Counted from the stretch's first letter, positions 1-10,560 are shown. The stretch: DNA of 38,322 nt from Phoronis australis (GCA_002633005.1 NMRA01000173.1:160719-199040), one strand, 5' to 3'. The notes: generated by a model not told the origin, from the sequence alone. Translations and numbers: made by a program.

Positions 1-1021
1 TCTAGTGGCAATTTTAGTATTTTACATTGACCTCTGTATTTTCATAGGTCTTCAGGTGTATACTTTGTGTTACTTCGTGACTGTGAAGGAAAAGTTCCAA
101 GTAGAAATTTGTTTCTGGCATTCTAATGCTGTGCTAATCTCGTATGTTGGTAAATTTGTTTTTAATTCTATGTTTCTGTGGTGCTTTAAGCAACTGGTGT
201 ATAGGATGTGCTTGTATTATGAAGATTACTCACATTTTGCCCCTAGCCTATTGAGGAGACAATGACCATGCTTTTCCATTTTGCAAAGTATGCCCTCTAC
301 TGGCCACTTTATGGTACCAATAAACAACCCTAGAAGGATACCGTATGCGGTGCAATTGTGGGCGCATTTCAACGCTCCGCGTTGCTCTTGTTTGTTTTTG
401 CATGCTCCTATGTTAATATCTATCAGGAAATAAATGACCATGCTATTTGAACATCGTCTATGCTTAGCAAAGTGCAGTTGTCTTCATTGAGAACTTGTAA
501 GTTTGGAAATAAAAAATCTGCAAATAGGTGACCTTTGCACTAATGACGTACCGTGTGGGCTCATATAACCCACATCATTTAGTGTCATTCCCCAACACCA
601 CATCACGATACTTTCGAGATCATATTCGACATAAAACTCGTTCTTAAAAACATTTGGTGGCAAATTTCAACCTGCTTCATATTCACATCGTCGCTATATG
701 TTGTGGTTCTAACTAATTTGACCAGGCAATCACAAAGATAAGGAATCTGTGTGCAAGTTCACTTAAACAACACAGTGGTCTTGCCTTCAGACTTAGCTGA
801 ACATTAACAACACAATGGCCTTCCCGTCATTACAATTGACTGTGTTCCATCATTACAACTGTGCTCAACTTTAATCCTGGTGAGAAATGAGAACATTGCC
901 ATGTATGTTAAGCTAAGGTTCAGATTGCAACATCAACTGTTGTAAGAATGTGCTGCTCCACTGCAGTGTGCTGCGCTGTTTGTTTTAACACTATAGTGTA
1001 TCCAAGTGACACTCTTTGCAG
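1..1021. other. Intron 5' of the first visible NCOA5 exon
   Basis: This stretch ends in a splice acceptor (TTTGCAG, AG at 1020-1021) that opens the first recognisable coding exon. I looked for the missing first half of the RRM (the RNP2 strand) and did not find it, so it should lie upstream of the window. Short open frames here, for example at 5-265, have no recognisable content and are rich in Phe, Tyr and Cys, as chance frames in AT-rich DNA are. Confidence 0.5.
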
Positions 1022-1129
1022 CCGTCTCCTTGCACAAAGGGTTTGGCTTTGCCCAGTTTGAAAGAGAGAAAGATGCTAGGGAGGCAGTGGAGGGAGAAAA
1101 GGGTAAAGTGCTGCACGGCTATCGCATAG
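1022..1129 (+). CDS. NCOA5: NCOA5 exon encoding the second half of an RRM
   Basis: After a 2-nt carry-over the exon reads VSLHKGFGFAQFEREKDA and continues to HGYRI. KGFGFAQF is an RNP1 motif (K/R-G-F/Y-G/A-F-V/I-x-F) with its aromatic residues, followed by the usual acidic helix. The domain closes across the next junction as GYRIDVKMA, a normal RRM beta-4 strand. The exon is 108 nt, entered in phase 2 and left in phase 1. Its donor CATAG/GTAAGTG is also the first unit of a 35-bp minisatellite. The RNP2 half must be upstream of the window. Confidence 0.85.
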   Translation, partial: PSPCTKGLALPSLKERKMLGRQWREKRVKCCTAIA

Positions 1130-4100
1130 GTAAGTGCCTACCTTCACTTGAGTAATGTCCATAGCTAAGTGTGTACCTTCACTTGAGTAATGTCCATAGC
1201 TAAGTGTGTACCTTCACTTGAGTAATGTCCATAGCTAAGTGTGTACCTTCACTTCAGTAATGTCCATAGCTAAGTGTGTACCTTCACTTCAGTAATGTCC
1301 ATAGCTAAGTGTATACCTTCACTTCAGTAATGTCCATAGCTAAGTGTGTACCTTCACTTCAACAATGTCCATAGCTAATTGTGTACCTTCACTTCAGTAA
1401 TGTCCATAGCTAAGTGCGTACCTTCACTTCAGTAATGTCCATATTTGGCAGGGCTAATCGCTAGCAACGTCTTAGGAACTACTTCAAGACGTGACATCTG
1501 CTAATTTTCTACTAAGTTGTGGACATTTTGTCCACGAGAGGGTGTCCCGTACATTCAGGTGCCGAGGCTGTGTGTCAGATTTGTCTGTAGTTATGCTGTA
1601 CACATCAGTCTTTGTGTTAGTGATGTTGTAACATTGAGTCTTGGGCACTTGGTGGAATTAGAAAGTTTGAAGCATTTTCAAATTTGTTTGAGTCCCAATG
1701 TATGACACATTCATAATTCCATTCATGTTGAAAACATTAAATAAGTTTAAAGTGTTATTTTAAGTGATAAGCAGGCAAAAAAGATGAAACTGGCTTGTCT
1801 AGAAATTTGAAAAGTCGGTTTCCGTGTATGAGGCCATGAACACTGTATCTTTGCATAGTTAGTTTAATTATATTTTATTGTCAAGTCATTGAACTGAATG
1901 TGAAATATGGTCGACTCCCCTCCCCCCCAACAGTTTTGGGTGTAGGGAGAACCTATCCCCATTTATGAATGGACATACTTCTCTTCATTATCCTCTTTAA
2001 AAGTGATGTTTATCAAGAATTCTGCGCATGATCTCGCCTCAACATTTTGCATGAAACATATATAGCATAATGCTTTAGACTCGCCTTTTGATAAAGCACT
2101 TGTTTATATACAGATGTCAAGATGGCTGCTGAAGGAAGACGCAGTAACAAGGAGAGAGAGGAGCCCCCTCTTAAAAGGTAATGTGATGCAGCGAACTTCA
2201 ATCTGAAGGTGAACTAATCAAGAAATGGCAGCTATCTACATTATGATCGTGAATTCACCTCATTTGAATAATATATGTACAACGTGGCTATAAATCCACC
2301 TTCGGTCATTGAAGAAGCTATCATTTGAAATGGACCATTTAGCAGTTTGAAATTGGTATCAACTTGTTCCTTGCTCAAATAAGGAATGAGTTTTGTGGTT
2401 ATAGCAAATGAGTGACAGTGTAATGGTGCAGTAAGACTGTGCTTGTTACATAAGGGATGAGTTTTAACAATCCAACTTATTTTTCCGACAAATGCAATTA
2501 GGCCACTCCCGCCACAGTTACTGTTGCTAAGTCCCACTTGGGTGAAGCAAAATTTGCGAGCGTATTGCAACAAGTTCTTTTCCATTTGTTCCTGAGGTTG
2601 TTTCTCTGAAACTATTACTGTTGAAGAATTTCAAAGCTACATCGGGGAATATTAACCTTACAGAGCTACATCGGGGAATATTAACCTTACAGAGCTACAT
2701 CGAGGAATATTAACATTACTGAGAACAGCACATTCAGAGTTACAAGTCTTTTAATCGATCTCGTTTACTAAACTGTTTATGTCAGATGAGCTTCAATCAG
2801 TTGTAAGGTCGAGTCAAAACAGGTTGGCACCAGGACTGCCCTCAAAATAACTGCTGTGCGCTGCACTTTATTTCTGTTCTCCATAAATACTTGATCTTCT
2901 CTATAGGTGTCTGTAACTCATCGCAAAACTGTATTTCAGCTTTTGTTAGAAAATACTGTACAGTTTGCAAATGTCACTGATCTTAATAAGTTTTACTTTA
3001 ATGTTGTATTTGTTTACTAGCTGATAGCTTTTCATTGACATGATCCATGATGTCAGGCTTGTAATGATGTAATTGGTTTACATTAGAATAATTTAAGATG
3101 CTAAAATATAGTTTATTAGTGATCAATCTAGAGCCATAGTCTGGAACGTTCTAGGGCCTAGTGTGCTTGAATTGGTGAAATGTTCCAGAACATTGTAAGA
3201 GACTATGAATACAAAGGCACAGATAGTTTAGTCAGTTGAGTCAAATTAAAGTTGCAATTGAGTAGCTATTACAGAATGAGCAGTCACACCGTTAGCAGTT
3301 ACAGCGTTAGTCAATAGAGAGCCAGCTATAGAGACGGCGTTAGTCAATAGAGAGCCAGCTATAGAGACAGCGTTAGTCAATAGAGAGCCAGCTGTAGAGA
3401 CGGCATTAGTCAATAGAGAGCCAGCTGTAGAGACGGCGTTAGTCAATAGAGAGCCAGCTATAGCTAGAGACGGCGTTAGTCAATAGAGAGCCAGCTATAG
3501 AGAAAGCAGGTTATTGAATCAACGAGTTGAACAGTTGCTGGAAGTTTTTCAGAAGTTCATCACAAGCCAAACTTCGCAGCACTGGCTGGAGCATAGAACA
3601 GACATTACGTCGGACATTTTGTATGTGTAGACTTGTAAAAGTACGGTCTATATTAATCAACTGAAATTAACTCAAACCAATCCTTAGTCCATCATCGCAC
3701 CCTATTAGCACCGGTCGGTAACAACCTGAGCCCACCCATACATGGGAAAAATGTGACAGTGAATTAAAAGATGGAGGATAGTCATTGTGTTTACATTTCC
3801 CTTGATCTTCATTGTCTGGAATTGAAAGTTTTATTGTCATGTTGGAAGTCTCCATTGAGCCTGTTCTCGAGCAATAACCAACTCTCACTTCTCCTCAAGC
3901 CCATCTAAAATCTGAGTATGATTCAGTTAAGACCCTAACGACATGTGACCTAATTCAGAACTTAGTTTAAAGCACTCTGATTTTAATTTATTGTTACTTT
4001 CACATTCAGACTCGGACAATGAATTTAGGACCCCAGATGGCAGGGAGCCTGGATGCTTCAGTCTACTGCAATCTAGAGCTGCTATCTATTTGCTTCTGGT

Positions 4101-7100
4101 TACTGAACAATGTAGCGTGTCATATTAAATGTAAATGTACTTTTGTTTGTCTGTAGAATGGCTCTTCCCAGAGATCGTTCACCCCCACCAGAGAGAAGAG
4201 ACACTTACAGGTACAGTACACATACCAATAAGTTATTTATTCACAAACTGCCCCAAGAGTGTAATTATTTTATATGTCTGTAGAACTTGGTGTCTTTGGT
4301 CTATGTAATGCTGTAGCAGAGTGTTTAGACTCACGCCACCATGTGGCCTTGAACGGTTTTATGGGTCTAGGTTTGTCGTGCCTAGAGTGCCAAAACTGGG
4401 AAAGCAAATTTGCATGGGTCAGTATTTTCTGATTCCATTTGACTCCGTGTGCCTCGGACATACCCACACTGCTTTCCAGCTTCTGTCATATACCCAAGAC
4501 TTGTGTGCCTCGTACACACCCACACAGCTTTCCTGCCACTGTCATATACCCAAGACTTGTGTGCCTTGTACATACCCACACAGCTTTCCTGCCACTGTCA
4601 TATACCCAAGACTTGTGTGCCTTGTACATACCCACACAGCTTTCCTGCCACTGTCACATACCCAAGACTTGTGGCCTCGTCACGTACCCACGACATACGT
4701 GATGTCGTCGTGTGCCCAGTGCTGCGTAGCATGTGTACATGTTTGTAGTGAGTGTCCCTAGCTGTGGCATTGTAGACAAACTCCATGTTGGTACCTTGGA
4801 TATGCCAAACTCAAGCACTTGTTTAGCTACCAGTCATCTCTTTGTCCTGATGGCTAGTTGTGATACACAGCTGTACCTTTGCACTCTTATTCAACATCTG
4901 CTTTCAACTTAATCTGAACCCTCTCACCTTTGTGAGCTTCGAAATTGAAAATATGTCTATGGTTGTGTAATTGTTTTATTGGGAGAAGAGTAATCAACTT
5001 TGTGTAAGTCTGGTGTTATCCACTTAAATGAAGTACCTACTGAATATTTGAGATCTGGACCAGTTTTGAAATTTTGCCCAGTTTGGATATTTAGGTACTG
5101 ATAAGATGTGCACATTAGTACAGCAATGTAAGTCTAAAGAATTTAAAGTGCTGGTTGTGCTACTTTTCCAAATATTAGATTACTTAGTTATTTGTGGGAC
5201 CTCTGGTCTTACTAAAATGGTAATTTGTCTTCCAACCTAAAATCTCACAAAATCATATAACTGAATGTCTGACCTTTTCATGCTTTCATGTGTTGGTTGT
5301 GCTCTGAAAACAATCTACAATATTGTGTTGCAGACGTGATTCCCCTGACGACAGTTACAGAAGGCCCCCTCCTCACCCCGATGATCGCTACCCCCCGCCC
5401 CCAAGGGCTGATCCTTACCGGTATGTTACCTTGTCAACCCAGGCTCAGTACCTTGTTGATTAGTGACAATAGTCACAGCTGAATGCGTACACACAGGCAT
5501 TTCAAGCTCTGGACATCATAGTAATACACAGCACAACTGGAATATTTACTGCACTTGCTTTTGTTGGGAAATTTGCACTTTCCATTAAAGGTTTTTACTT
5601 AACAGATTTCGACAGTTCTGTCCACCTGTATTATGATTATAGTAAAACTCAATTGTTTGTGACATTTCTTCCTACAGTCGTGAGCGTGATCCCTATGTTG
5701 GTGACCGTCGACACTCCTTTGAAGACCCATATGCACCAGCTCCTGTGCCGTTTGTGCCGCCATTTGACTGTACCATAGTCAGCATGTCAAAAAATCAAAG
5801 GTAGGTCTCTTTGTTCATGTCTGTCAGGTATGTGTCATATAAGTTTACAGCTCTTGTTTATACACTCACTCCATTTATTGTGTACAACAGGTTGTATGCA
5901 ACTTGTGTTGTGTACAACAGGCTGTATGCAACTTGTGTTGTGTACAACAGGCTGTATGCAACTTGTGTTGTGTACAACAGGCTGTATGCAACTTGTGTTG
6001 TGTACAACAGGCTGTATGCAACTTGTGTTGTGTACAACAGGCTGTATACAACTTGTGTTGTGAACAACAGGCTGTATACAACTTGTGTTGTGCAAGTAAT
6101 TGTATACAACTTTCTACTCGAAATCAAACTCGTGATTATTTTTGACACTTTCCTTTCTACTTTTTTGCAAACTCAATATAAGTGTGTATTCATCTGTGCT
6201 CAAGTACATTATGGTTTATGTGAATGAGTATCTAGTTCAAGTTCACTCTTGTCCACCTCTAGATTTGAACTAAAAGTAAAGAATATTAATTACGGGAAGT
6301 TTTCAAATTCCATGTTTTGTCTTATGTCTTTGTCACTGCACTGTTCTCCCATCGGGTGTCTTTGAGGGTAGTACGGTCTGCCGAGGGTAGTACGGTCTGC
6401 CGAGGGTAGTACGGTCTGCCGAGGGTAGTACGGTCTGCCGAGGGTAGTACGGTCTGCCGAGGATAATACAGTCTGCTGAGTCTGTTCGCCTATTGTCTTA
6501 TCATCGGATGTATTTGCTTGTTAATATGGTTTGTTTCTCTGATGCATCTAGAATAGTCATTCTTTTTAATATGGGCTTGCGCCTCTTTGATGCGTCTTGA
6601 GTAGTCATTCCTTTCTCTATGGAAAGCTTGAGCCTCTGACCAATACTTAATGTGATTGTTGGAGTAAACATGTCTGTGGTATCTATTGTTACTTTCTAGG
6701 GTATTGGATTGAAATTATCAACCATTAGTACTCAGAAACCCAGATGAAAATATTTTGAAACACTTGCAAATTGATTCCATGTTAGTGATATCCATATTGC
6801 TGTGTTGACTTGGTGTGTTCAGGGACTATGCCGAGATTGTGGAGAGGAAGGTGCGCGCAGTCGGCCTGGAAACTGACTTCATCATTCTGTCAGATGAGTC
6901 GATGCTAGCGAAGGCCATGGACGACATCACCTTGCAGAAGATCCCTTTCGCCGTTGTCTGTGCTGCTCAGAATGAGGCACACCGCTCACTTACAGTCAAT
7001 ATACTGCATGGCACTCCCCAAGGTATGTGTACTTTACAGTTAAGTCAATTATGATTTAAGAAAAAACAATTTACTTGTTATTCTTTATTCCTATCGTTTA

Positions 7101-10100
7101 TTTTATTGAATGCTTTATCAATCTCCCTGAACTAAGCTTCAAGTATTTAGTGTATGTGAGAAACAAATTTTGTTAAAGGATATCTTTTGCCTGTTTAACG
7201 TTGTCATTTATTTTCCATTGAATAGACTTTATCATTTGACCTGTCATGACTATATGTCGACTGAATATTTGTACTCGAGTTAAGTGCTGTGAGTTCTGGG
7301 AACGACTCCATATTAGATTTAAATCGACGGGCATGTTTCGTGCACTAGCGAATAAATGTATTTTCGTAAAGTAACACCACGAACAGTTTGTGTTAACATA
7401 GTGCAAAACTGAGTTGTATTCTATGTATTGTGTTAACATAGTGCAAAACTGAGTTGTATTCTATGTATTGCATCCAAAGCTTCTCAGTTGATGAGTAAAT
7501 AACCCTTAAAGTCTATATGCGATATGTCTTCAATGACTAAGTGGCTGTATACGCAGATTTTAACTCCAGTGGAAGTACCAACTACAATCAGCAGTTAGGT
7601 AACATTTAAGTTTACTTTAAGGTCAAGTTGTACCCATTTAAAAATGTCCAATTGTGGCCAACTTTGAAATATTATATTTCACAAAGAGATGAACAGATTC
7701 ACGTGAAACTTTCAATTACTTTGCTTTATACACTGTTCTACAAANACAGTTTGTGTTAACATAGTGCAAAACTGAGTTGTATTCTATGTATTGCATCCAA
7801 AGCTTCTCAGTTGATGAGTAAATAACCCTTAAAGTCTATATGTGATATGTCTTCAATGACTAAGTGGCTGTGTTCATGAGTAAATAACCCTTAAAGTCTA
7901 TATGCGATATGTCTTCAATGACTAAGTGGCTGTGTTCATGAGTAAATAACCCTTAAAGTCTATATGCGATATGTCTTCAATGACTAAGTGGCTGTATACG
8001 CAGATTTTAACTCCAGTGGAAGTACCAACTACAATCAGCAGTTAGGTAACATTTAAGTTTACTTTAAGGTCAAGTTGTACCCATTTAAAAATGTCCAATT
8101 GTGGCCAACTTTGAAATATTATATTTCACAAAGAGATGAACAGATTCACGTGAAACTTTCAATTACTTTGCTTTATACACTGTTCTACAAAACACTTTGA
8201 AATTGTTTTTAAAATTTTCCACTTTTGAATGAGGGGCTATGAAAAATATGACCTATATGATTTGAATGAAACAATTTTAAAAGCTGTATAAAACAAAAAC
8301 AAAACAATAATTAAGTAACCTATAACAGCGTTTAAAGAACATCAGTGTACATAAATCCCACTATACATGACAATTAATGTTGACATGTTTCATGAATTAC
8401 GCTATACATCTTGGTGATTTGGACAAGTGGCTTATCATTGTACACTACTTGTAATATTTAAAAATGGGTTGCGCGTCAATAAAATGTGCATAATAAGCTT
8501 AAACAATATAATTTATGTGCAAATTTTTTCATTTCTGCTAAATTGGTTGTTTAATGAATGTTTAAATGTTGAACCCAATTACGTGTATTCAGTTTCCTCT
8601 TCAATGCGGTTGAAAAAGTAACGTTGGCAAAAATAATACAAAACGAATAAACTCCCGTGCTGTCAAGACTACGGATCATTTTGTTTCAATATTTGTACAA
8701 ATTTGCGGCACTTGATGTTCGGTTTAGTGATGAATCGACAATTACGAAACTTTGCTGTTCGACATTTGGGAAAGAGACGTTTTTATAGATTATGAAGTTA
8801 CTCGTTAAATTTCCACGCGTTGACACTGCACGCCATTTGCATTGAGAATCCTATGGAAGGTTCTAACCTTGATTCTATGCGTTTGTTTCCGTGCTGCGCT
8901 TCATTTACCGTTATTTGCGGCTAATTCGTACTGTCATTTAGACATAGTAAAATCGACTATCTTATTACTTCACACTTCGATTTATGGATTTTTTAATTAT
9001 TTGGCCAGAGTGCCCATCTTCAATAACATCGTATTTTTGCATCTTACTCTGTGCGTATGGTCAATTAAAAATGTTCCGTTTGTGCATGATGAGTGTACAG
9101 TATTGTGGAAATAGTTCATTAAGATTCTTTTACACCTACGCATCTGGGATTTGCGACTCACTGGCTGACTTGATGGGAAATCACACAGCAGCAGGTCATT
9201 GTTTCCTGTACACATCTGTGTTTTGAAATTTGTGGATTGACTCCAGTTACTTTACTCTGGTAATAAATTGAGAGGTGTTGATGGAAAAGTGGAATTTGTG
9301 AATTCTGATATTTTTGGTGTTAAAAATGTCACGCTGTCAGAATTTTCAGCTGTTGAGACAGCATCTGGTGGTGGTTAATTTACATATTTAATTTGTATTT
9401 AAGATTATGTTGTTAATTACAGTATTGGTACATTGCCTGACGACCACTTGTTATCTTTGTATTGTCATAATAGTTCAATACATCTTACTGCTCAATGCAC
9501 AGTTTCCCCTCAGTTATTTCTTTAATTGCTTTCTTCCTATACAGAGCATCGCAACATGCCAGTTGATGACGCAGTTGCACTCTTAGTCCGCAACTTTGAC
9601 AAATTCAAGGAGGACATGCGTGCCAAAATGGCACCACCCATCAGTATGCGTCCAAAGCCGCCGGCTCCCACACCCGCGGCCAACTTTGTAGCTCCGCACC
9701 CGCAGTTAGCATATTTGATGCACCTAGTCGCAGATGGTAGGGAGGTAACTCTGGATGAGCTAGATCAGATTTTTACCTACATCCAGACAAGGCGTAACCG
9801 GGAGCGTGAAGCCCGGGGGTTGCCCACTGAAAAACCGGCACCAGGTGAGAAATTGTATTGAGCTGCTTAAAAGTAATATTCAAACTGGCATTGTGGCGTA
9901 GTTTCTTGAAAGTTTTTTCAGGCAGCTCTGTCACAAGTTGAGCACGTTAAGTGAAAGTCAACAAAATGTTCCTGACTCGTTTGTTCCCGAGTAACACTCG
10001 TTTTCTTGGTCACATTGGCTTAAATCAAAGTTTGAAAATGTCACAATTTTGGTGCAAATTTGTTTTGAGGAAAATGTTATGATTGTTTTTTAGTTGGGTA

Positions 10101-10560
10101 ATAAAACTACATTGCCCGTTTTGCAGTTTAACCCATAATGGTGTTACTTACCTCTGTTCATGCCTGTCTTACAGTCGAGGCCCCAGCCCCAGTCAAGCCA
10201 AAACAGAGTGAACAAGAGAAAACCATCCTGGAGCAGCAGGCCCAATTACAAGCCAAGATACTTAGCATCCTGCAGGGACCGTCCAACACGACACCGATTG
10301 CCGCTAGCAGCTCTGTTGCTGCTGCCAACAACTTCGCACAGCAAGTGGCCCGTAGCACCCCAGCGGCCATAGCAGCTACACACTTGCAGCCACCCAGGGC
10401 TTCATCAGCTGGAATAAATTTTGACAACCCTAGTGTACAGCGAGCATTAGATAATCTTATTCAGAGTGGACCCAATCTCTTGCGTAATATTGGTTCAACG
10501 AGTGACCCAGAGGTGAACTCTGGCGGTCATTATGGTGCGCCTGGGGGATATCGCTATTAA
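1022..10560 (+). CDS. NCOA5: Nuclear receptor coactivator 5 (NCOA5/CIA) orthologue, 5'-truncated by the window, eight exons
   Basis: Coding exons are 1022-1129, 2114-2177, 4157-4210, 5334-5420, 5678-5800, 6823-7022, 9545-9844 and 10175-10560. Every junction has GT donor and AG acceptor and the phases join without a shift, giving about 440 codons to a TAA at 10558. In order the product has the end of an RRM, an RS-like linker rich in Arg, Asp and Pro, an anticodon-binding-like domain (about residues 134-235 of the visible part), a helical segment, and the conserved C-terminal block INFDNPSVQRALDNLIQSG. The core phrases DYAEIVERKVRAVGL, NILHGTPQEHRNMP and the C-terminal block match vertebrate NCOA5 closely. 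Family knowledge: NCOA5 is a nuclear coregulator of estrogen receptors and other nuclear receptors, with a domain related to the anticodon-binding fold of class II aminoacyl-tRNA synthetases. The start codon is not in the window. Identification is firm; function in this animal is inferred. Confidence 0.93.
1125..1444 (+). repeat. 35-bp minisatellite, nine units, starting at an NCOA5 splice donor
   Basis: Units begin at 1130, 1165, 1200, 1235, 1270, 1305, 1340, 1375 and 1410. The first unit is the functional donor GTAAGTG; later units have CTAAGTG (or CTAATTG) at the same place. The unit tail CCATAG resembles the exon end GCATAG, so the repeat phase reaches a few bases into the exon. Confidence 0.93.
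2114..2177 (+). CDS. NCOA5: NCOA5 exon: RRM end and start of charged linker
   Basis: The acceptor TATATACAG and the donor AAAAG/GTAATG frame a 64-nt exon. Joined to the previous exon it reads DVKMAAEGRRSNKEREEPPL: the last RRM strand, then a basic and acidic linker. An ATG lies inside (2122), so a shorter isoform could begin here, but the RRM frame upstream is open and the phases agree. Confidence 0.85.
2635..2720 (+). repeat. 29-bp tandem repeat, three units
   Basis: AGCTACATCGGGGAATATTA begins each unit in the second visible NCOA5 intron. The third unit has CGAGG for CGGGG and CATTAC for CCTTAC. Confidence 0.9.
3306..3506 (+). repeat. 33-bp minisatellite, about six units
   Basis: Units start with GTTAGTCAATAGAGAGCC at 3306, 3339, 3372, 3405 and 3438, then at 3475 after a 4-bp CTAG insertion. 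Since 33 is a multiple of three, the - strand shows a long frame with an 11-residue repeat (TNAVSTAGSLL). This is an artefact of period, not evidence of a protein. Confidence 0.92.
4157..5800 (+). CDS. NCOA5: NCOA5 exons encoding the RS-like Arg/Asp/Pro linker (4157-4210, 5334-5420, 5678-5800)
   Basis: Three small exons of 54, 87 and 123 nt, all multiples of three and all splitting an Arg codon (AG/x or CG/x), encode LPRDRSPPPERRDTYR, DSPDDSYRRPPPHPDDRYPP and DPYVGDRRHSFEDPYAPAP. The composition parallels the N-terminal RD/RS-rich segment of vertebrate NCOA5 and of splicing-associated proteins. Because all three are symmetric, any could be skipped without a frameshift. The last exon ends with FDCTIVSMSKNQR, which starts the first strand of the anticodon-binding-like domain. 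Confidence 0.88.
4465..4672 (+). repeat. 56-bp minisatellite, four units
   Basis: CACACAGCTTTCCTGCCACT begins units at 4521, 4577 and 4633, with a diverged first unit at 4465. It lies in the NCOA5 intron between 4211 and 5333 and explains the overlapping His/Thr/Cys-rich open frames there. Confidence 0.9.
5878..6100 (+). repeat. 30-bp minisatellite, about seven and a half units
   Basis: The unit GTGTTGTGTACAACAGGCTG (first 20 of 30 bases) is nearly perfect, with drift only in the last units (GTATAC for GTATGC, GAACAAC for GTACAAC). Each unit contains the near-palindrome GTTGTGTACAAC. No stop codon occurs in any of the six frames of the consensus. Confidence 0.95.
6364..6480 (+). repeat. 19-bp minisatellite, six units
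   Basis: GAGGGTAGTACGGTCTGCC repeats head to tail; the last unit is degenerate (GAGGATAATACAGTCTGCT). It shares an NCOA5 intron with the unrelated 30-bp array. Confidence 0.93.
6823..7022 (+). CDS. NCOA5: NCOA5 exon encoding the core of the anticodon-binding-like domain
   Basis: The exon encodes DYAEIVERKVRAVGLETDFI, then a helix (SMLAKAMDDI), a strand (IPFAVVCAAQN), and NILHGTPQ. It aligns along its whole length with the human domain, where DYAESVGRKVRDLG and NIMFGTPQEHRNMP are the matching phrases. This alternating helix and strand pattern is that of the anticodon-binding fold of class II aminoacyl-tRNA synthetases. The role in coactivation is known from vertebrates only. Exon length is 200 nt, phase 2 in and phase 1 out. 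Confidence 0.92.
7384..7744 (+). repeat. First haplotype-like copy of a duplicated intron block
   Basis: This block recurs after the N at 7745. Here a 40-bp unit (from TGTTAACATAGTGCAAAACT) is present twice, at 7391 and 7431, and a 62-bp unit (GAGTAAATAACCCTTAAAGT) is present once. It ends TTCTACAAA exactly at the N. Confidence 0.85.
7746..8190 (+). repeat. Second haplotype-like copy of the duplicated intron block
   Basis: The same sequence as 7384-7744, but with one 40-bp unit and three 62-bp units (TGTTCATGAG at 7871 and 7933 marks the spacing). It continues past TTCTACAAA into unique sequence, so this copy is the one joined to the rest of the intron. Confidence 0.85.
8191..9544. other. 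NCOA5 intron, remaining sequence
   Basis: AT-rich intron with no exon, element or repeat that I could recognise. Frames of 60 to 90 codons on both strands have no recognisable content. Confidence 0.5.
9545..9844 (+). CDS. NCOA5: NCOA5 exon: end of core domain, Pro-rich spacer and degenerate NR-box helix
   Basis: It opens with EHRNMPVDDAVALLVRNF, the strongly conserved end of the core domain, then a Pro-rich spacer (RPKPPAPTPAAN). Next comes QLAYLMHLVADGREVTLDEL followed by a basic helix. The human counterpart carries the LxxLL receptor-binding box LINLL in the same place; here it reads LMHLV at 9715-9729, so the last Leu is Val. The intron before this exon is the longest in the visible gene (2.5 kb) and contains a duplicated block around the N at 7745. 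Confidence 0.92.
10175..10560 (+). CDS. NCOA5: NCOA5 terminal coding exon
   Basis: After a Pro/Lys stretch it encodes a Gln-rich coiled segment (EQEKTILEQQAQLQAKILSI; human has a matching ELQAKILSLF). An Ala/Ser/Gln low-complexity region follows, then INFDNPSVQRALDNLIQSG near the end, the most conserved C-terminal signature of the family, and finally a short Gly/Tyr-rich tail and TAA. The low-complexity region is shorter than in human NCOA5. Confidence 0.93.

Noticed and set aside
3246-3446. - strand frame with an 11-residue TNAVSTAGSLL repeat
   Set aside because: The 33-bp period keeps the frame open by arithmetic; the array is in an intron of a + strand gene.
4321-4761. 146-codon open frame with His/Thr/Cys-rich repeats
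   Set aside because: It is produced by the 56-bp minisatellite inside an NCOA5 intron and shifts frame between units; there is no start or splice context.
5878-6480. Direct repeats that could suggest a CRISPR array
   Set aside because: Units are contiguous with no unique spacers, and the setting is an animal intron.
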